A DNA stretch of 10,104 nucleotides from Acidimicrobiia bacterium. Lineage in GTDB: Bacteria > Actinomycetota > Acidimicrobiia > Acidimicrobiales > SZUA-35. Below are positions 1-6,005 of the stretch, one piece after another (position 1 is the first letter of the stretch; each line of letters opens with the position of its first letter). The stretch lies in contig JAOUGG010000047.1 in NCBI GenBank assembly GCA_029857855.1, forward strand, positions 1 through 10,104, given 5' to 3'. Below the pieces are notes generated by a model. It searched no databases and had not been told where the DNA came from. It saw only the letters and a program-made list of their open reading frames with translations. Position numbers and translations under genes: made by a program.

Positions 1-19
1 GGGCCGTTTGGGTCGTATT

Positions 20-50
20 CCTCCCCCGGTCTCCGAGGTGGACCGGGAGG
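20..50 (+). terminator. Hairpin upstream of moaE, possible terminator of the preceding gene
   Basis: Bases 25-31 pair perfectly with 41-47 around a 9-base loop. Bases 20-22 pair with 48-50 after a two-base C bulge at 23-24, giving about 10 base pairs in total. No T-run follows, so this is not a classic intrinsic terminator. It lies in non-coding DNA before the moaE promoter and may end a gene that lies outside the window. The pairing is read directly from the sequence; the role is inferred. Confidence 0.35.
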
Positions 51-57
51 GACCGAG

Positions 58-77
58 CCCGCCGCTTCGGCGGCCGG
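58..77 (+). other. Short GC-rich TTCG-loop hairpin in the moaE promoter region
   Basis: GCCGC at 61-65 pairs with GCGGC at 70-74 around a TTCG tetraloop. Two more pairs form at 58-59/76-77 after a C-C mismatch. It lies immediately before the -10 box of moaE, in what would be the spacer. It could be part of a terminator pair with the hairpin at 20-50, or simply a GC-rich coincidence. Confidence 0.3.
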
Positions 78-78
78 A

Positions 79-91
79 TAGGCTGGCGGCG
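79..91 (+). promoter_or_regulatory. Leaderless promoter of moaE (-10 TAGGCT)
   Basis: TAGGCT at 79-84 fits the actinobacterial -10 pattern TANNNT. It is followed by 6 bases and then the GTG start codon at 91, so transcription would begin on or next to the start codon. No Shine-Dalgarno sequence precedes the GTG, which agrees with a leaderless mRNA. No convincing -35 box is seen. The same -10 word recurs before the protease gene (2207-2212). Confidence 0.5.
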
Positions 92-624
92 TGGAAGATC
101 TCTCGACCAAGTCGCCGGTTCCGGCGCCAACCGATCCGGAGACGGTCCACAAGCCACTCGAACCGCCCGTCTCGGGCGACACCTGGCTGGGGCTGTCCTC
201 GTCGCCGCTGCCGGTGCAGGAGGCTTCGCAGTGGGTTGTCGATCCGAGTTGTGGGGCCGTGGTGGTCTTCACCGGCACGGCCCGCGACCACTCCAGCGGA
301 CGAGACGGTGTCACCAGACTCGAGTACGAGGCCTACGAGTCCCAGGTCGTTCCCCGACTGTCCGAGATCGTGGACCGGGCCCGCGAACGCTGGCCCGATC
401 TGGCCCGTATCGTCCTGCTCCACCGGATCGGCGAGGTGCCCTTGACGGAGGCGGCCGTGGTCGTCGCCGTGTCCTCGCCCCACCGAGGTGAGGCGTTCGA
501 GGCGGCCCGATTCGGCATCGACACCTTGAAGGCGACTGTACCGATCTGGAAGCGGGAGGACTGGTCGGAGGGATCGAGCTGGGGACTCGAGGCCCAGCAC
601 ATCGTCGACGTCGGCGACGTCTGA
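91..624 (+). CDS. moaE: Molybdopterin synthase catalytic (large) subunit MoaE
   Basis: MoaE transfers sulfur from thiocarboxylated MoaD to cyclic pyranopterin monophosphate, making the dithiolene of molybdopterin in the cytoplasm. The 177-residue protein has the family signatures: a GAVVVFTGTARDH block (55-67), LEYEAYE (77-83), the HRIG motif (111-114), and SSPHRGEAF followed by a segment with two lysines, K147 and K154. Their seven-residue spacing matches the two active-site lysines of E. coli MoaE (K119 and K126). The first 35 or so residues are a Pro/Ser/Thr-rich extension not found in the roughly 150-residue E. coli enzyme, and are probably disordered. The GTG start at 91 is supported by a -10 box 6 bases upstream. 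No moaD or other molybdenum cofactor gene is present in the window. It converges with the HEAT-repeat gene, with a 17-base gap. Confidence 0.93.
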   Translation: MEDLSTKSPVPAPTDPETVHKPLEPPVSGDTWLGLSSSPLPVQEASQWVVDPSCGAVVVFTGTARDHSSGRDGVTRLEYEAYESQVVPRLSEIVDRARERWPDLARIVLLHRIGEVPLTEAAVVVAVSSPHRGEAFEAARFGIDTLKATVPIWKREDWSEGSSWGLEAQHIVDVGDV

Positions 625-641
625 CCCTTTCGCGGCGGCGC

Positions 642-1265
642 TCAGTCGTCGCCGTCGTGCCCCGCGTCGACCGACAGCAGATCCTCGGCCGCCTGCCTGA
701 CCTGCCAGTCGCGGTCCTCCAGGGCCCTGATCAGTGCGGCCTCGACGGCGGGCCCTTCGAACGGTGCGAGCGCCAGCACGGCCCGACGGCGAACCGTGGC
801 GATGTCGTCACACGCCGCCAGGATGGCGTCGATCCCGGCACCGAGCGCGCCCAGAGCCGCCACCGCCGATTCGCGGCAGAGCGCATCGTCGTGTCCGGTG
901 GCCTGCCGGCGAAGTGCATCGACTGCCCGTCGCCCGGGCTCGCCCCGGGGCTCGATCTCACCGAGGGTGAAGGCCGCCAGCTCGGCGAGCTCCGGATCGG
1001 CCAGCTGGGCGATCACGGCGTCGGTGCCGTCGGCTCGATCGGACAGTTTCGGAAGAACCTCGAGGGCTCGATAGCGCACGTCGTGGCTCTCGTCGGACAG
1101 GAATCCGACAATCCGTTCGACGTCGAGCATCTCGAGCCGGACGGCGGCTCCGATGGCCAGCACCCTGGCCCGGGGGTCGTCAGCGGTGAGCCCCTTCTCG
1201 ACGACGCGGCGGTCGCCAGTATGCCCGGCTTTGGCGATGCTTCGACATTCGTGGGTTCCGTCCAT
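642..1265 (-). CDS. HEAT-repeat (PBS lyase HEAT-like) protein
   Basis: A cytoplasmic all-helical repeat protein of 207 residues, probably a protein-binding scaffold; no enzyme motif is visible. Repeats of the form D-x-x-x-x-V-R-x-x-A-x-x-x-L recur about every 30 residues, for example DPRARVLAIGAA, DESHDVRYRALEVLPKL, ALCRESAVAALGALG, ATVRRRAVLALAPF and DRDWQVRQAAEDLL. They cover nearly the whole chain and form about six HEAT units. The C-terminus is acidic (AGHDGDD). I chose the ATG at 1265, just before GTHECRS and the first repeat. The frame stays open to 1403, with another ATG at 1325 that has AGGAG only two bases away, too close for a normal ribosome site. The longest version would overlap the divergent gene at 1387. 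The partner is unknown; HEAT-like repeats of this type occur in phycobilin lyases, but nothing here indicates pigment chemistry. Confidence 0.8.
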   Translation of the reverse strand: MDGTHECRSIAKAGHTGDRRVVEKGLTADDPRARVLAIGAAVRLEMLDVERIVGFLSDESHDVRYRALEVLPKLSDRADGTDAVIAQLADPELAELAAFTLGEIEPRGEPGRRAVDALRRQATGHDDALCRESAVAALGALGAGIDAILAACDDIATVRRRAVLALAPFEGPAVEAALIRALEDRDWQVRQAAEDLLSVDAGHDGDD

Positions 1266-1301
1266 GGGGTTTTCTTTGCCGCTTCGATCTGGAATGCTGG
1301 G

Positions 1302-1321
1302 GGCGGTCGGTTGCGACCGCC
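1302..1321. promoter_or_regulatory. Perfect inverted repeat between divergent genes, possible operator
   Basis: GGCGGTCG (1302-1309) and CGACCGCC (1314-1321) are perfect inverted copies separated by GTTG. The element lies in the 121-base gap between the HEAT-repeat gene (start 1265, minus) and the gene at 1387 (plus). That is where an operator for a divergent promoter would be. No clear TANNNT box was found on either side, so the role is inferred from position alone. If the HEAT gene begins at 1325 instead, the repeat would lie inside its coding region. Confidence 0.35.
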
Positions 1322-1374
1322 GCATGTCTCCTGCTCCGAACCGGAAGGTTGGTGGGGGGCCGAACCAGACCAAC

Positions 1375-1381
1375 AGAGGAG
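1375..1381 (+). promoter_or_regulatory. Ribosome binding site for the gene at 1387
   Basis: AGAGGAG at 1375-1381 is a strong Shine-Dalgarno match placed 5 bases before the ATG at 1387. It decides the start over a second in-frame ATG at 1396 and over the open frame that extends upstream to 1153. Confidence 0.75.
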
Positions 1382-1386
1382 CATCC

Positions 1387-1881
1387 ATGTCACACATGGT
1401 CATTTATCGTGGTTCCGACGGTAAGCCGGGCTACCACCAAACCGACGACATCCATGATGCCGTGGGATTCGTCGAACAGATGCGCAACGACCAGGGCGTC
1501 GAGCACGCCCGCATCTTCCGCCTCGAGGAAGTGGTCTTTCAGTACAAGCCGTACTACCGCGTGGAGTTGGCGGAGTCGGGCTTCGGTGAGTTGGGCATTA
1601 TGGCCGACACCGCGAACGACGGCGGGACCGCCAACGACGTGGCCAACGGCGTGGCCAACGGGTCGGCCAACGGCTCGACCCACAGCTCGAGCACCGGTTC
1701 GGCGAACGGTGAGCTGACGATCAGCGCCAACGGAGGTGGATCCGAGGCGTCGAGCGGCGACGGCTCGTCCGACAAGCCAACTCCCGTGGCCACCGGCTCG
1801 GCGTCGTCAGCGTCGGGATCGGCCACCACGACGTCGACCGACGACGGCAGCGGGTCCAAGCGGGGCCTGTTCGGTCGCTGA
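1387..1881 (+). CDS. Unrecognised small protein with folded N-terminus and Asn/Gly/Ser-rich tail
   Basis: I do not recognise a named family. The 164-residue product has two parts. Residues 1-70 look folded and soluble, with strand-like MVIYRG, a helix around DDIHDAVGFVEQMRND, strand-like HARIFRLEEVVF and then KPYYRVEL. Residues 72-155 are low complexity, built from Ala, Asn, Gly, Ser and Thr, starting with four imperfect ANG/AND units from a 12-base DNA repeat. The chain ends in a basic-hydrophobic KRGLFGR. There is no signal peptide or membrane segment. The start at 1387 is set by a good ribosome site. It is divergent from the HEAT-repeat gene and convergent with the small membrane protein gene, so it is probably monocistronic. 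Function is unknown; the tail looks like a flexible linker carrying a short terminal motif. Confidence 0.8.
   Translation: MSHMVIYRGSDGKPGYHQTDDIHDAVGFVEQMRNDQGVEHARIFRLEEVVFQYKPYYRVELAESGFGELGIMADTANDGGTANDVANGVANGSANGSTHSSSTGSANGELTISANGGGSEASSGDGSSDKPTPVATGSASSASGSATTTSTDDGSGSKRGLFGR
1627..1674 (+). repeat. Four 12-base in-frame tandem repeats inside the gene at 1387
   Basis: Four consecutive 12-base units share GCCAACG at the same place. They encode TAND, VANG, VANG and SANG (residues 81-96). The unit is a multiple of three, so copy number can change without a frameshift. It marks the start of the low-complexity tail. Confidence 0.7.
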
Positions 1882-1902
1882 TCCGGCCACCGACACCGGT
1901 TC

Positions 1903-2088
1903 TCAGGCGATGGCCTGCTCCAGGAGATAGAGCACCATCAGCAGCGTCAGCGTGATCAGTCCGGCCAGGAAGAGGCCGGCCAGCACCACCATCGAACTCA
2001 ACGTGAACACGGCGGTGATCCGGCGCCACCACGGTGTTCGAACCCGAGCCTCGTGGGTTTTTGTTTGATGCTGGGTGAGCTGGGCCAT
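1903..2088 (-). CDS. Small hydrophobic membrane protein, unknown function
   Basis: A 61-residue protein with a polar, basic N-terminus (KTHEARVRTPWWRR, about residues 10-23). A long hydrophobic stretch from about 24 to 60 follows, enough for one long helix or a tight hairpin of two. The WWRR just before the helix suggests the N-terminus faces the cytoplasm. It starts at ATG 2088; an AGGA lies about 11 bases upstream, a weak and rather distant ribosome site. The stop is 21 bases from that of the convergent gene at 1387, and it is transcribed away from the protease gene. The hydrophobic pattern and lack of overlap with other genes support a real gene, but I know no family. It could act as a small membrane partner of the neighbouring envelope proteins, which is only a guess from position. 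Confidence 0.62.
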   Translation of the reverse strand: MAQLTQHQTKTHEARVRTPWWRRITAVFTLSSMVVLAGLFLAGLITLTLLMVLYLLEQAIA

Positions 2089-2206
2089 CCCGTTCGGTCC
2101 TGATCTCAGAGTCGGTCAAAGCGAGGGGATGCGGTCTCCCGGCCGCGGCCCCTTGGCAACTTTGGCGTCAATTTTCACGGGTCTTTCGGTTCGCCGCTGT
2201 AGTTTT

Positions 2207-2212
2207 TAGGCT
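2207..2212 (+). promoter_or_regulatory. -10 box (TAGGCT) of the protease gene
   Basis: TAGGCT at 2207-2212 repeats the -10 word seen before moaE. A weak -35 candidate, TTTCGG, lies at 2184-2189 with a 17-base spacer. The transcript would start near 2219 and carry a short leader of about 15 bases with its own ribosome site, unlike the leaderless genes in this window. Confidence 0.5.
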
Positions 2213-2224
2213 GGCTGGTCCGAT

Positions 2225-2229
2225 AGGAG
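2225..2229 (+). promoter_or_regulatory. Ribosome binding site of the protease gene
   Basis: AGGAG at 2225-2229 lies 4 bases before ATG 2234. The spacing is short but usable, and it supports this start. Confidence 0.6.
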
Positions 2230-2233
2230 AACG

Positions 2234-3478
2234 ATGGAAAACGACGAGGTCAGTGTACCCCGGCCCGAGAATGAATCGAGACCGCCGGCATCGTCCCCAG
2301 CCGCATCCTCCACCGCCAGCGATCCGAGCCCCGATCCGAGCCCCGACGAGGCCGTGGCCCCGGTTCCGCCGCTCATTGCGCCGCGGCGGCCGGAGACCCC
2401 CGAAGAGGCCCGTCGCTCCATTCGGCGATGGGTTTTCGGCATGGTCGGTTTCGTCGTGGTCGCCGCTGTCATCGGTGGTCTGCTCCTCAAGGTTCCCTAC
2501 GTGGCCCTGGTGCCCGGTTCGGCCCGCGACACCGAGCCGCTGCTCGCCGTCGACGGCATTGACGAATACCCGAGCGAGGGTGAGCTGCTCCTGCTGACCG
2601 TCCGGTTCCAAAACCGACCCAACTTCTGGGAGTACCTGTGGCTTCGGATGGACGACGACGCCCAAGTCCTGCCGGAGGAGAGCATCTTCGGTGACCGCAC
2701 GCCGGAGGAGAATCGGGAGTTCAACCTCGAACTCATGAACGATTCCAAGCGGGTCGCGGTGGCGGTTGCGCTGGAGCAGTTGGGATACGACGCGGTCCAG
2801 GCCGACGCCGTCATCGTCCAGCAGATCGAGGCCGGCGAGGCGGCCGATGGCATCCTCCAACCCGGTGACTCCGTGCTGGCCATCGACGGCGAACCGACCC
2901 CGGATACGGCGACGCTCGTCGAGATCCTGGGCTCCCATGTGGCGGGCGACGAGATCGACCTGCTCGTCGAACCGTTCGGAGCCGAGGAGACGAAGAACGT
3001 CCAGGTCGTCCTCGGCGATCATCCGGAGAAGCCGGGCACCGGTTTCCTCGGCATCCGCCCCGTCGATCGACTGAAGTTCAACGACGAGTTCGATTTCCTC
3101 GTCGAGATCGACTCGGGTTCGGTCGGCGGCCCTTCGGCCGGCCTCGCCTTCACCCTCGCCGTACTCGACCAGTTGACCGAGGGTGAGCTCACCGGCGGGC
3201 GGACGGTGGCGGTGACCGGCACGATCAACGCCGCCGGTCAGGTCGGCGCGGTCGGCGGCGCCCTGCAGAAGACGGCGGTGGTCCGGGATCTCGGTGTCGA
3301 CACCTTCATCGTGCCCGAAGCCCTCGGTGAGCCTGAGCTGGCCGAGCTGGTCGAGCGGGCCGACGGCGAGATCGACATCATCCCCGTCGCCACCGTCGAG
3401 GAGGCGCTCGAAGCGCTTGCCGGCCTTGGTGGCGACGTCGACGCGATCGATGAATTCGCCACCGCGAATCGTGGCTGA
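2234..3478 (+). CDS. YlbL-like membrane-anchored PDZ/Lon-type (S16) serine protease
   Basis: A 414-residue single-pass membrane protein expected to have its protease domain outside the membrane. Order of parts: a disordered Pro/Ser/Asp-rich cytoplasmic tail (1-60); a membrane helix (about 67-86); the VPYVALVPGSARDT entry typical of YlbL/PDZ-Lon proteins (87-100); a PDZ domain (about 195-275, with GDSVLAIDGE); and a Lon-type S16 domain (about 285-400). The catalytic dyad is visible: Ser301 in GGPSAGLAF and Lys346 in GGALQKTAVV. It lacks the AAA+ ATPase part of true Lon, as is normal for this family. Bacillus YlbL acts in envelope quality control and cell-division checkpoint turnover; a related role is possible but inferred. 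In M. tuberculosis a homologous PDZ protein (Rv3194c) sits beside the UPF0182 gene. Here a 2.4-kb gene lies between the two. Confidence 0.9.
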   Translation: MENDEVSVPRPENESRPPASSPAASSTASDPSPDPSPDEAVAPVPPLIAPRRPETPEEARRSIRRWVFGMVGFVVVAAVIGGLLLKVPYVALVPGSARDTEPLLAVDGIDEYPSEGELLLLTVRFQNRPNFWEYLWLRMDDDAQVLPEESIFGDRTPEENREFNLELMNDSKRVAVAVALEQLGYDAVQADAVIVQQIEAGEAADGILQPGDSVLAIDGEPTPDTATLVEILGSHVAGDEIDLLVEPFGAEETKNVQVVLGDHPEKPGTGFLGIRPVDRLKFNDEFDFLVEIDSGSVGGPSAGLAFTLAVLDQLTEGELTGGRTVAVTGTINAAGQVGAVGGALQKTAVVRDLGVDTFIVPEALGEPELAELVERADGEIDIIPVATVEEALEALAGLGGDVDAIDEFATANRG

Positions 3479-3531
3479 CGCCTGATAAGCGGGCTTTGCC
3501 AAGGGTCCAGCACTCGGAGCTTCAAGCGTCG

Positions 3532-3544
3532 TAGCATCGTGGTA
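3532..3544 (+). promoter_or_regulatory. Leaderless promoter of the DivIVA-MuF gene (-10 TAGCAT)
   Basis: TAGCAT at 3532-3537 is followed by 6 bases and then ATG 3544, the same geometry as at moaE. No Shine-Dalgarno precedes the ATG. It gives the gene its own promoter despite only 65 bases separating it from the protease gene. No clear -35 box is seen. Confidence 0.5.
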
Positions 3545-5928
3545 TGTCTATGCAGAGTGACCACGAGTTCGCTCCGACGCAGATCGCCGCCGCTGAGTTC
3601 CCCACCGCCTTTCGCGGTTACGACCAGGACGCCGTTCGCCACTACCTGACCAGGTTGGCCTCCGCTCTCTCCGAAAACGGGGGAGACGCACTGGCCGCCC
3701 TGGCCCGGACCACCACCCTCGATCGGATCGAGGAGCTGGAGGAGGAGAACGACACCCTCAGAGCCGAAGTGCGTGACCTGGAGTTGGAACTGGTTCAACG
3801 TTCGGTCGACGGTCCCGCCCAGGGCCGCTCCGCCGAACGATCCGGTCGAGGAAACGCGGAGGGTGACGACGAGTTCGACGTCGATGTCGATTCGACGTTC
3901 GACGAACACCGTGCGATCGAGCTGCTGGGCCAGGAGACGGCCCGGGTGCTCGAGTCGGCCCGGTCGGCGGCCTCCGACATCGTGAAGAGGGCCGAGCGTC
4001 ACGCCAAGGAGATCGAGAAGGACGCCCGAACCGATCTGGCCGACGCCCGCCGCAAAGCCCGTCGGCTGGTGGCCGAGAAGCAGGCCGAGGCCGAGGAGCT
4101 CGTGGCCAAGGTGGCGGCGGAGTCCGAGGAGTCGGCCACCACGATGCGGGCCGAGGCCGAGCAGCACCGCGAGATGGTGCTGGCCGAGTCGAAGAAGATC
4201 ATGGCCGACGCCGAGGAGCGGGCCGTCGCCGACGAGAAGTGGGCCCAGGATCGGGCCGAGCAGATCGTGGCCGACGCCGAGGCCTTGCGGCAACAGTTGC
4301 TGTCTGAGCTCGTCGTGGAGCGGACCAGGATCCGCACTGATCTGGAGGAGATGCTCTCGACCCGCGATCGGCTGGTCATGGCGCTCGTCGTCGCCCGGTC
4401 GGAGCTCGACGATCTCTCGACACGCCTCGACGAGGCGTCGGTCAAGTCACCGCCGACCACGCCGGAGATCGAGGTCGACGACGCCGACACCTCGGCCCAG
4501 GTCGAGAAACTGGTGAGTCAACTCGACGAGCAGCTCGAGCCGGGAGGCGTGCCGTCGGGTCGAAACCCGTCACGGTCGAAGACGAACGCCTCCGACGGCG
4601 GTGACGATGACAGCGAAGAAGACGATTCGGTCGAAGAGGTCATCGACCTGACGGCCGACGACGACTCGGTGGACACCTCCGGTGGATCCGGTGGATCGGC
4701 CAAGGCCGTCCAGGGCGGATCGGGCAGCGGAGGCACAGGTCCCAAGTCGAAGCGCTCGAACTCGAGATCCCGGAGCAGCAAGAAAAGCACCCGGCGGCGC
4801 AATTCGGGACCGTCCGGCGAGCGCAGCACCTCGTCGACGGCGGCCTCGGCCACCGTGGTCGTTGACGCGGTCGACGAGGCTGGCGCCGCCGATGCCGAGA
4901 CCGATCTTCAGCCGATCGATGGCGACGGCTTGGACGCGGAAACCCCGCAGAACGACGAGTCGTCGGAGACCGCGGAATCCGATGTCTCCGAGAGCGAAAC
5001 CGACGACGCCGAGACCGCCGACCAGCCGTCGGACGACGCCACGACGGTCGACTCCGACGAGGAGGCCATCGAGTTGAGCCTCATCGAGGGGTTCAACACC
5101 ATCGAATTGTCGGAAGCCGACCTGGGATTCGCTCGAAAGGCCGCGGAAGCGGCCGGCCGGGAGGATGGCGACGGATCGGACGACCTGTCCGACCAGATCC
5201 TCGTGACCGTGGCGTCACGGGAGACCGGAACCGACATGGACGGCAACCGGGGTGACCTTCTGATCGACGAGGAGTATCGGGGCCGCCTTCCTTCGGAGGT
5301 GTCGGCCCGCGATGCTGCGCTGGCCGGAGCCGACGATTTCCACCGCTCGCTGAGGCGGGCACTCAACGACGACCAGAGCGAGGTGCTCGACCGCCTGCGG
5401 GTCGGCCGGGGCGCCGTCGAGGTGTCCGAACTGCCCAAGTTCACCGACCAGATCGAACGGTACCTCGACCCGCTACGCGACGGCCTGGCCCCGGTGGCGC
5501 TCGCCGGCGCCAAGGCCGGTGGCCGCCGGGAGGTGCCCACCGGCGTCCTCGACAACCTGGTCAAACAACTGGCCAAGTACATCGTCGACAAGGTGAGGAT
5601 TCCCGTCATCCGGGAGGTCGAGCACTCGACCGATCACGATCGGGAGAAGCTTTTCGAGCCGATTCGCAGCGTCTACCGGGATTTCCGCAACGCCGGACTG
5701 CTCGATCTCGCCGACGACGCCCTTTACGAGTCGTTCGCCATCGGCCTCTACGGGGCCATCCCGGCTGGTTCGGACGTGATCTGGTTGCTCGACCCCCGCC
5801 ACGACCCCGATCCGGTCTGTGAGATCAACGCCGGTCGGACCGGCCTCGTCAAAGGTGAGAAGTTCCCGAGCGGTCACGTGCGGCCGCTGGCCTTGCCGAA
5901 TTGTCGGTGCCTCGTCGTTGCCGACTGA
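3544..5928 (+). CDS. DivIVA-domain coiled-coil protein with C-terminal phage MuF-like domain
   Basis: A 794-residue protein in five parts. (1) Residues 14-41 match the DivIVA N-terminal signature (EFPTAFRGYDQDAVRHYLTRL), which binds curved or septal membrane. (2) A long Ala/Glu/Arg coiled coil follows, in two stretches (58-85 and about 120-300). (3) Residues 305-510 are disordered: acidic blocks flank a very basic Ser/Arg/Lys block (401-420) after a Gly/Ser run. (4) A helical region spans about 585-735. (5) The last 65 residues resemble the end of phage MuF/SPP1 gp7 head-morphogenesis proteins: W747, D750, C759, GEKFPSGH (771-778) and PNCRC (785-789). C759, C787 and C789 could bind metal. There is no TM segment. 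The frame is continuous across the junction. A cytoplasmic scaffold at poles or septum is likely from the N-terminus; what the C-terminal domain does is unknown. No phage genes are nearby. Confidence 0.85.
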   Translation: MSMQSDHEFAPTQIAAAEFPTAFRGYDQDAVRHYLTRLASALSENGGDALAALARTTTLDRIEELEEENDTLRAEVRDLELELVQRSVDGPAQGRSAERSGRGNAEGDDEFDVDVDSTFDEHRAIELLGQETARVLESARSAASDIVKRAERHAKEIEKDARTDLADARRKARRLVAEKQAEAEELVAKVAAESEESATTMRAEAEQHREMVLAESKKIMADAEERAVADEKWAQDRAEQIVADAEALRQQLLSELVVERTRIRTDLEEMLSTRDRLVMALVVARSELDDLSTRLDEASVKSPPTTPEIEVDDADTSAQVEKLVSQLDEQLEPGGVPSGRNPSRSKTNASDGGDDDSEEDDSVEEVIDLTADDDSVDTSGGSGGSAKAVQGGSGSGGTGPKSKRSNSRSRSSKKSTRRRNSGPSGERSTSSTAASATVVVDAVDEAGAADAETDLQPIDGDGLDAETPQNDESSETAESDVSESETDDAETADQPSDDATTVDSDEEAIELSLIEGFNTIELSEADLGFARKAAEAAGREDGDGSDDLSDQILVTVASRETGTDMDGNRGDLLIDEEYRGRLPSEVSARDAALAGADDFHRSLRRALNDDQSEVLDRLRVGRGAVEVSELPKFTDQIERYLDPLRDGLAPVALAGAKAGGRREVPTGVLDNLVKQLAKYIVDKVRIPVIREVEHSTDHDREKLFEPIRSVYRDFRNAGLLDLADDALYESFAIGLYGAIPAGSDVIWLLDPRHDPDPVCEINAGRTGLVKGEKFPSGHVRPLALPNCRCLVVAD

Positions 5929-5939
5929 GTCGGCGTCGG

Positions 5940-5961
5940 GTGAGGTCGACGTGAGGTCGAC
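5940..5961 (+). repeat. Tandem 11-base repeat upstream of the UPF0182 promoter
   Basis: GTGAGGTCGAC occurs twice head to tail, at 5940-5950 and 5951-5961, both copies exact. It lies about 30-50 bases upstream of the -10 box at 5991, in the 77-base gap after the DivIVA-MuF gene. An activator or repressor site with helical phasing of about one turn is possible; chance duplication cannot be excluded. Confidence 0.5.
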
Positions 5962-5990
5962 GCGCGCGCACGCCTGGCCCTGACGGCGAC

Positions 5991-5996
5991 TACCCT
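5991..5996 (+). promoter_or_regulatory. -10 box (TACCCT) of the UPF0182 gene
   Basis: TACCCT at 5991-5996 lies 9 bases before ATG 6006, so the transcript would have almost no leader (0-3 bases). No Shine-Dalgarno is present. This fits the pattern at moaE and the DivIVA-MuF gene. Confidence 0.45.
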
Positions 5997-6005
5997 CGGG
6001 GTGTA

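Noticed and set aside
18..26. Shine-Dalgarno-like GGGGAGGAA on the minus strand near the left edge
   Set aside because: No ATG, GTG or TTG follows at a usable distance within the window; it is explained by the C-rich arm of the hairpin at 20-50.
1266..1403. Longer N-terminus for the HEAT-repeat protein (start at 1403 or 1325)
   Set aside because: The added residues are unlike HEAT repeats. The 1403 start would overlap the gene at 1387, and the AGGAG before 1325 is only two bases from the ATG. The 1325 start stays possible.
2168..3502. Long minus-strand open frame (444 codons) opposite the protease gene
   Set aside because: It lies fully antisense to a clear protease gene, is low-complexity Arg/Gly/Asp-rich, and has no family motif. 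It is an effect of high-GC codon use.
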